DNA from: CBDDCA01 sp965218205
GTDB taxonomy: Bacteria > Spirochaetota > Spirochaetia > WTKD01 > G963693115
NCBI GenBank assembly: GCA_965218205.1
Contig: OZ244590.1
Location: 558,001 to 622,000, forward strand
DNA: 64,000 bases
Direction: 5' to 3'
Shown: piece after piece, positions 60,311-64,000 of the stretch
How positions within the stretch are numbered: the stretch's first letter is position 1
How the letters are laid out: every line of letters starts with the position of its first letter
Notes under the pieces: model-generated
The model's input: only the letters and a program-made list of their open reading frames with translations
Databases searched by the model: none
Told to the model about the DNA's origin: nothing
Program-made: the position numbers and the translations under genes

Positions 60311-61144
60311 TTAGTTTAATAAGCTGATAATAGATTGAGAATTTGTGTTTGCTTGAGCAAGCATAGCAAGACTAGATTGAGCGAGTATTTGATTTTTTAC
60401 CAGTGTAGAAACTTCTGTTGCTATATCAGTATCTCTGATACTCGATTCTGCAGCTTGTAAGTTTTCTATTCCTATTTCAAGTCCTTGTTGTAAATAACTA
60501 AATCTGCTTTGAATAGCTCCTAAATTAGCTCTTTGTGTAGAAATTGTCTGTAATGCACTATCAGCTCTCCCAATAACAAGATTTGCATCTTCAGTATCCA
60601 ATATGCTTAATGAAGGTATTTGTTCTCCTTCTTCAAGGAGTCCTAATGCTGTAGCTGACGTATCTCCAATAGTAGCTGCGATAGTTTGATCTGGATTAGG
60701 TCCCACATGGAAGCTTATTGAGCTACCTCCATCAATAAAAAGAGGTTTTTCATTAAACCGAGCATCTCTTGCAACCCTATCTATTTCTTGCACAAGTTGA
60801 CCAATTTCAGCATTGATAAGTTCAATATCGTCATCAGAATTGATGCCATTCGCAGCTTGAATAGCCAGCTCACGAATACGCAATAGAGCATCATTTGATT
60901 CAGCAAGGTATCCCTCTGCAGTTTCTATAAATGAGTATGCTTCTTGCACATTACTAGAAGCCCTTTGCATTCCTCTAATCTGGGCTCTCATTTTCTCAGA
61001 TATTGCAAGTCCTGCTGCATCGTCTCCTGCATTATTTATTTTTAATCCAGAAGATAACTTTTGAATACTTGAGCGAATAGATGTATTTTTCATATTATTC
61101 ACTCTGGTTGCAAAATCTGCACTTAAATTATGATTGATAACCAT
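60311..61144 (-). CDS. flaB: Flagellin FlaB (periplasmic flagellar core)
   Basis: 277 residues, the length of spirochaete FlaB proteins, with conserved ends (MVINHNLSADFATRVNN, SSIQKLSSGLKINNAGDDAA; ESSIRDTDIATEVSTLVKNQ, ILAQSSLAMLAQANTNSQS) and a short central domain. It forms the filament core under the outer membrane. A strong ribosome-binding site (TTAGGAGGCAAAC) precedes the ATG, with a TTGATT and TAAACT pair (17-nt spacing) about 55 nt upstream as a possible promoter. AGGA in this leader is the kind of site CsrA binds. Confidence 0.96.
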   Translation of the reverse strand: MVINHNLSADFATRVNNMKNTSIRSSIQKLSSGLKINNAGDDAAGLAISEKMRAQIRGMQRASSNVQEAYSFIETAEGYLAESNDALLRIRELAIQAANGINSDDDIELINAEIGQLVQEIDRVARDARFNEKPLFIDGGSSISFHVGPNPDQTIAATIGDTSATALGLLEEGEQIPSLSILDTEDANLVIGRADSALQTISTQRANLGAIQSRFSYLQQGLEIGIENLQAAESSIRDTDIATEVSTLVKNQILAQSSLAMLAQANTNSQSIISLLN

Positions 61145-61338
61145 GTTTGCCTCCTAAGCATATTTTTTACTGTCTGTTTTTACTATAAGTTTAGATAAAA
61201 ATTAAAAAAAAATCAAGGTATTTCGGTATTATTTTTCATTTCTTTAGCATATTATATAAATATTTTCCTAAAGTTTTTATATAAAATAATGCAGATTCCA
61301 GAATCAAGTGCGAAATGCAAGGCTTTCACAAAAAAGAA

Positions 61339-61398
61339 CTCACATAATGGCTATATTGCTATACTATATTAGATGAGTAAGCAAGACAAAAAATCAGC
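61339..61398 (+). repeat. 60-bp inverted repeat, broken hsdS copy
   Basis: Perfect inverse of 48110-48169, about 13.2 kb away; includes the same TATACT box and the first codons of hsdS. Confidence 0.95.
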
Positions 61399-62001
61399 AT
61401 CTACCCCCCACAAATACGCTTCACGCAGGACGATGGCTCTGATTTTCCCGATTGGCAAGAGAGGAAGCTGGGGGAAGTTTTAGATTTTCCTAAAAAAAAA
61501 TTAAACCTACTACAATCAGTAAAGAAAAAATACTAACTGTTAAGTTACATCTTAAAGGAATTTGTAAAAATAGTAATACAGATACATTGTCACTAGGATC
61601 AAGCTATTACATCAGAAATAAAAGTGAGTTTATTTATGACAAACAAAACTTTTTGAATGGAGCTTTTGGAAAAGTTCTAGATGAATTTGATGGGTATGTA
61701 TCATCAAGTGATGTTCCTTCATTAAAAATTAATACCAAGAAAGTGAATCCAAAATATTTGATTAGTTTTTTTAGTAGAAAAAATTATTACAAAAAATTTG
61801 AAGCATTAGCAAGCGGTACAGGAAGTATGTATACATGAAAAAACACTACTGAGTATTACAATAAATCTCCCTTCCTTCCCCGAACAACAAAAGATAGCAT
61901 CTTTTCTGCAGAGCCTTGACACAAAAATATCGCTCACACAGAAACAAGTAGCACTTACAAAGCTGTATGAGAAAGGCTTACTGCAGAGGATGTTTGTGTA
62001 A
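61373..62001 (+). pseudogene. Broken single-domain hsdS cassette, inverted relative to the intact hsdS
   Basis: The start codon and first residues (MSKQDKKSA) equal those of the intact gene, followed by a recognisable GSDFPDWQERKLGEVLDF in another frame. One target-recognition domain follows (open part at 61587-61838 with SLGSSYYIRNKSEFIYD and EFDGYVSSSDVPSLKI) and then PSFPEQQKIASFLQSLDTK and KGLLQRMFV, matching the intact C-terminus. Shifts occur after a C-run near 61404, at a run of nine A near 61492-61500, and near 61838. It is about half the length of a full hsdS, so it is a silent specificity cassette or decayed duplicate. Confidence 0.85.
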
Positions 62002-62026
62002 AAAGAGAAATCTGTATAAAAGAGAA

Positions 62027-62172
62027 TTAATTAAAATCAATAGTAGGTATTGTAGGTGGTAAATCAAATCTAGCACCATCTATTATTTGTTGGTTTATAC
62101 ATATTTGCTCTGTAAAAAAATATTTTAGTGATAATTTTTTCGCATACTGTTTCTTTTCTGATTTTGCTTAAA
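62027..62172 (-). pseudogene. Possible C-terminal gene remnant
   Basis: In one minus-strand frame the text reads KKLSLKYFFTEQICINQQI and ends GARFDLPPTIPTIDFN before a stop, the style of a genuine protein end, but no start or upstream part exists. It may be the tail of a restriction-system gene lost from this spot. The rest of the 62002-62263 gap holds the TATAAT and AAGGAG upstream of the cytosine methyltransferase gene. Confidence 0.25.
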
Positions 62173-62263
62173 CATCATCAAAGTGGATATAAGTAATATT
62201 ACCAATATATTTCAATTAAATATATACTATAATACAAAAAAGGAGTAATAAAATTTTTTCTAA

Positions 62264-63304
62264 ATGAAAATTGAAGCGATTGATTTATTTTGTGGTATTG
62301 GAGGGCTTACTTACGGATTATGTAAAGCTGGTATACAAGTGCTTGCTGGGATTGATAATGATGCATCATGTCAATATTCTTATACAAAAAATAATAAAGC
62401 AAAATTTATCCATTCAGACATTGCTACATGTAATTTTCAAGACTTAAAAAATTTATATTCAAAAAATAGCCTCAAAATACTTGTAGGTTGTGCTCCTTGT
62501 CAACCTTTTTCCTCTCACAGCTTTAAATACAAACAGAAAGTAAAAGACGACAGATGGCATTTGATTGATTACTTTACACAGGCAATGAAAATTATACAAC
62601 CTGATATTATTTCTGTTGAAAATGTAAGAGGTTTTACTAAAGCTGATATATTTAGAAAATTCTTAAAGGATGTTGAAGAGATGGGATATGAGATAAATCA
62701 AGAAATTGTTTATTGTCCAGATTATGGTATTCCACAAAGAAGATCAAGATTAGTACTGTTAGGTTCTAAATCTAAAATAGGTAAAATTGAAATACCAACA
62801 AAAACTCATAACAAAAATACATATTGTACTGTAGAATCTTGTATTAAAGATCTTCCTCAAATAAAATCAGGGGAAAGACATGCTGCAGATCCTCTGCATT
62901 ATTCAAAAGGATTGTCTGAAAAAAATATGAAAAGATTACAACAATCAAGGCCAGGGGGAACATGGAAAGATTGGGATAAAACATTACTCCCAAATTGTTA
63001 CAAAAAAGAGACAGGAAAAACATATACTTCAGTGTATGGTCGAATGGAATGGAATAAAGTTGCCCCTACAATTACTACACAATTCTATAATTATGGATCA
63101 GGAAGATTTGGACATCCAGAACAAGATAGAGCACTCTCTTTACGTGAAGGAGCGCTTTTACAAACATTTCCGCATGATTATGATTTTGGCTCTAATATTT
63201 CACTTATACAGATTGGGCGTCATATAGGCAATGCTGTTCCTCCAAAACTAGGAGAAGTAATCGGAAAGCAGATAATAGAACATATAAAAAGAAGGCAATT
63301 ATGA
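62264..63304 (+). CDS. DNA 5-cytosine methyltransferase
   Basis: 346 residues. Motif I DLFCGIGGLTYGL, motif IV GCAPCQPFSSH with the catalytic Cys, motif VI ISVENVRGF, motif VIII QRRSRLVLLG, target region in the middle, and motifs IX-X (ALSLREGALLQTFP, QIGRHIGNAVPP). It transfers a methyl group from S-adenosylmethionine to C5 of cytosine in a specific site. An in-frame stop just before the ATG fixes the start; AAGGAG is 18 nt upstream, further than usual. It overlaps the next gene by 4 nt (ATGA). Confidence 0.93.
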   Translation: MKIEAIDLFCGIGGLTYGLCKAGIQVLAGIDNDASCQYSYTKNNKAKFIHSDIATCNFQDLKNLYSKNSLKILVGCAPCQPFSSHSFKYKQKVKDDRWHLIDYFTQAMKIIQPDIISVENVRGFTKADIFRKFLKDVEEMGYEINQEIVYCPDYGIPQRRSRLVLLGSKSKIGKIEIPTKTHNKNTYCTVESCIKDLPQIKSGERHAADPLHYSKGLSEKNMKRLQQSRPGGTWKDWDKTLLPNCYKKETGKTYTSVYGRMEWNKVAPTITTQFYNYGSGRFGHPEQDRALSLREGALLQTFPHDYDFGSNISLIQIGRHIGNAVPPKLGEVIGKQIIEHIKRRQL

Positions 63305-64000
63305 ATAAAAAAGCACCGTATACATTTAATTTTTCTTTAGAAGTATTAAATCATTTAGGAAGGGGGTTATATAGAAATTTTGCAACAGTTATTGCAGAAG
63401 CAGTCTCAAATGCATGGGATGCAGAAGCTACGCTTGTAGAAATTACTATTGATAGAAAAAATGAATCTATGATTATCAAAGATAACGGTATAGGTATGAA
63501 TGATAATGATTTTACAAACAAGTTTCTAAGAATAGGATACTCAAGAAGAGAAGATGCATCTAATTGTTCTAAACGCAAAATTCTAGGAAGGAAAGGTATA
63601 GGAAAACTTGCCTTGCTTTCAGTGTCTGAGAAAATAACTATATATTCAAAAAAGAGAGAGTATGGACAAATAGGAGGATATATAGAGAATACAGAATTAG
63701 ATTTTAAAATTAAAGAAGATCAAAGATATGAGCTTGGTAGCATACATGAAGAAAAATTCACGCATGAAGAACATGGTACTATCATTGAATTTGAAAAAAT
63801 TAAGCCATCTATAAATGATCCTGAAATCATAAAAACATATCTTGCTATATTGTTCAATTTTTCATTTTCTTCTGGGAATGAAAAATTTATAATAGAAGTG
63901 AATGAAAACACAATTTCTAGAGATAATTTACAACAATTAAATGAGACAACTGAGTTTTTATGGACATATAATTTAGAAACATCAATAACAAAGAAATTAT
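63301..64000 (+). CDS. GHKL ATPase, N-terminal part (runs off window)
   Basis: At least 233 residues. Bergerat-fold motifs: ATVIAEAVSNAWDAEA (N box), MIIKDNGIGMND (G1) and LGRKGIGKLALLSVSE (G2), as in Hsp90/MutL/MORC-like ATPases. It is translationally coupled to the cytosine methyltransferase, the arrangement seen where an Hsp90-like or MORC-like ATPase partners a methyltransferase in a restriction or defence unit. The effector part would lie beyond the window. Confidence 0.85.
   Translation, partial: MNKKAPYTFNFSLEVLNHLGRGLYRNFATVIAEAVSNAWDAEATLVEITIDRKNESMIIKDNGIGMNDNDFTNKFLRIGYSRREDASNCSKRKILGRKGIGKLALLSVSEKITIYSKKREYGQIGGYIENTELDFKIKEDQRYELGSIHEEKFTHEEHGTIIEFEKIKPSINDPEIIKTYLAILFNFSFSSGNEKFIIEVNENTISRDNLQQLNETTEFLWTYNLETSITKKL

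Overview
The window looks like a spirochaete chromosome, most likely from the Treponema/Spirochaetales side of Spirochaetota. The evidence is a low-GC genome with a FlaB-type flagellin, FliD, an flgN-flgK-flgL-fliW...csrA locus, a Treponema-like division cluster (mraZ-rsmH-ftsL-murF-mraY-ftsW-ftsQ-ftsA), an OmpA-glucosaminidase outer-envelope protein and many lipoprotein signals. Genus and species cannot be fixed from the sequence alone. The fused carotenoid gene and the giant DUF285 (BspA-like) lipoproteins are not typical of well-known pathogenic spirochaetes.

Layout. 0-4.3 kb: glucokinase-like fragment, a periplasmic sugar-binding-like protein, two broken genes (Gfo/Idh/MocA oxidoreductase and M15 peptidase) and a phosphoribosyltransferase. 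4.3-8.9 kb: an accessory island bounded by an imperfect 26-bp direct repeat. It holds a HaeIII-like endonuclease remnant, an FRG-domain protein, a protein of three near-identical 125-residue DUF1508-type units, a small protein, a ThiF/E1-like protein and a convergent papain-like peptidase. 9-28.3 kb: a ClpA/ClpC ATPase, a 2677-residue DUF285 lipoprotein, a CopZ-like protein, a CAP59-like glycosyltransferase, two paralogous membrane proteins, two glucosaminidase-domain proteins and a beta-propeller lipoprotein. 28.5-33.3 kb: a large fibronectin-III/DUF285 lipoprotein whose reading frame is set by a 15-G tract and is out of frame here. 33.4-38.3 kb: tRNA-Ile2/Met(CAU), a lycopene-cyclase/desaturase fusion, tRNA-Pro(GGG), a sigma-like protein and a fructokinase. 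38.3-46.8 kb: the division and wall cluster, convergent with infC. 46.9-62 kb: hsdS, the flagellar hook-filament operon, a methyltransferase island inserted between fliW and csrA, the tsaB-tsaE block, fliD, flaB and an inverted broken hsdS cassette. 62.2-64 kb: a 5-cytosine methyltransferase coupled to a GHKL ATPase that runs off the window.

How it fits together. The housekeeping blocks (cell division, flagellum, t6A tRNA modification, translation initiation) are compact and often overlap by 4-10 nt. Between them sit surface-variation and defence material: phase-variable and repeat-rich lipoproteins, recombining hsdS copies, solitary methyltransferases and a possible ubiquitin-like/E1 island. 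A window-wide pattern stands out: at least nine starts have a TATACT/TATAAT box 6-7 nt upstream of the ATG with no Shine-Dalgarno sequence, which predicts frequent leaderless transcription.
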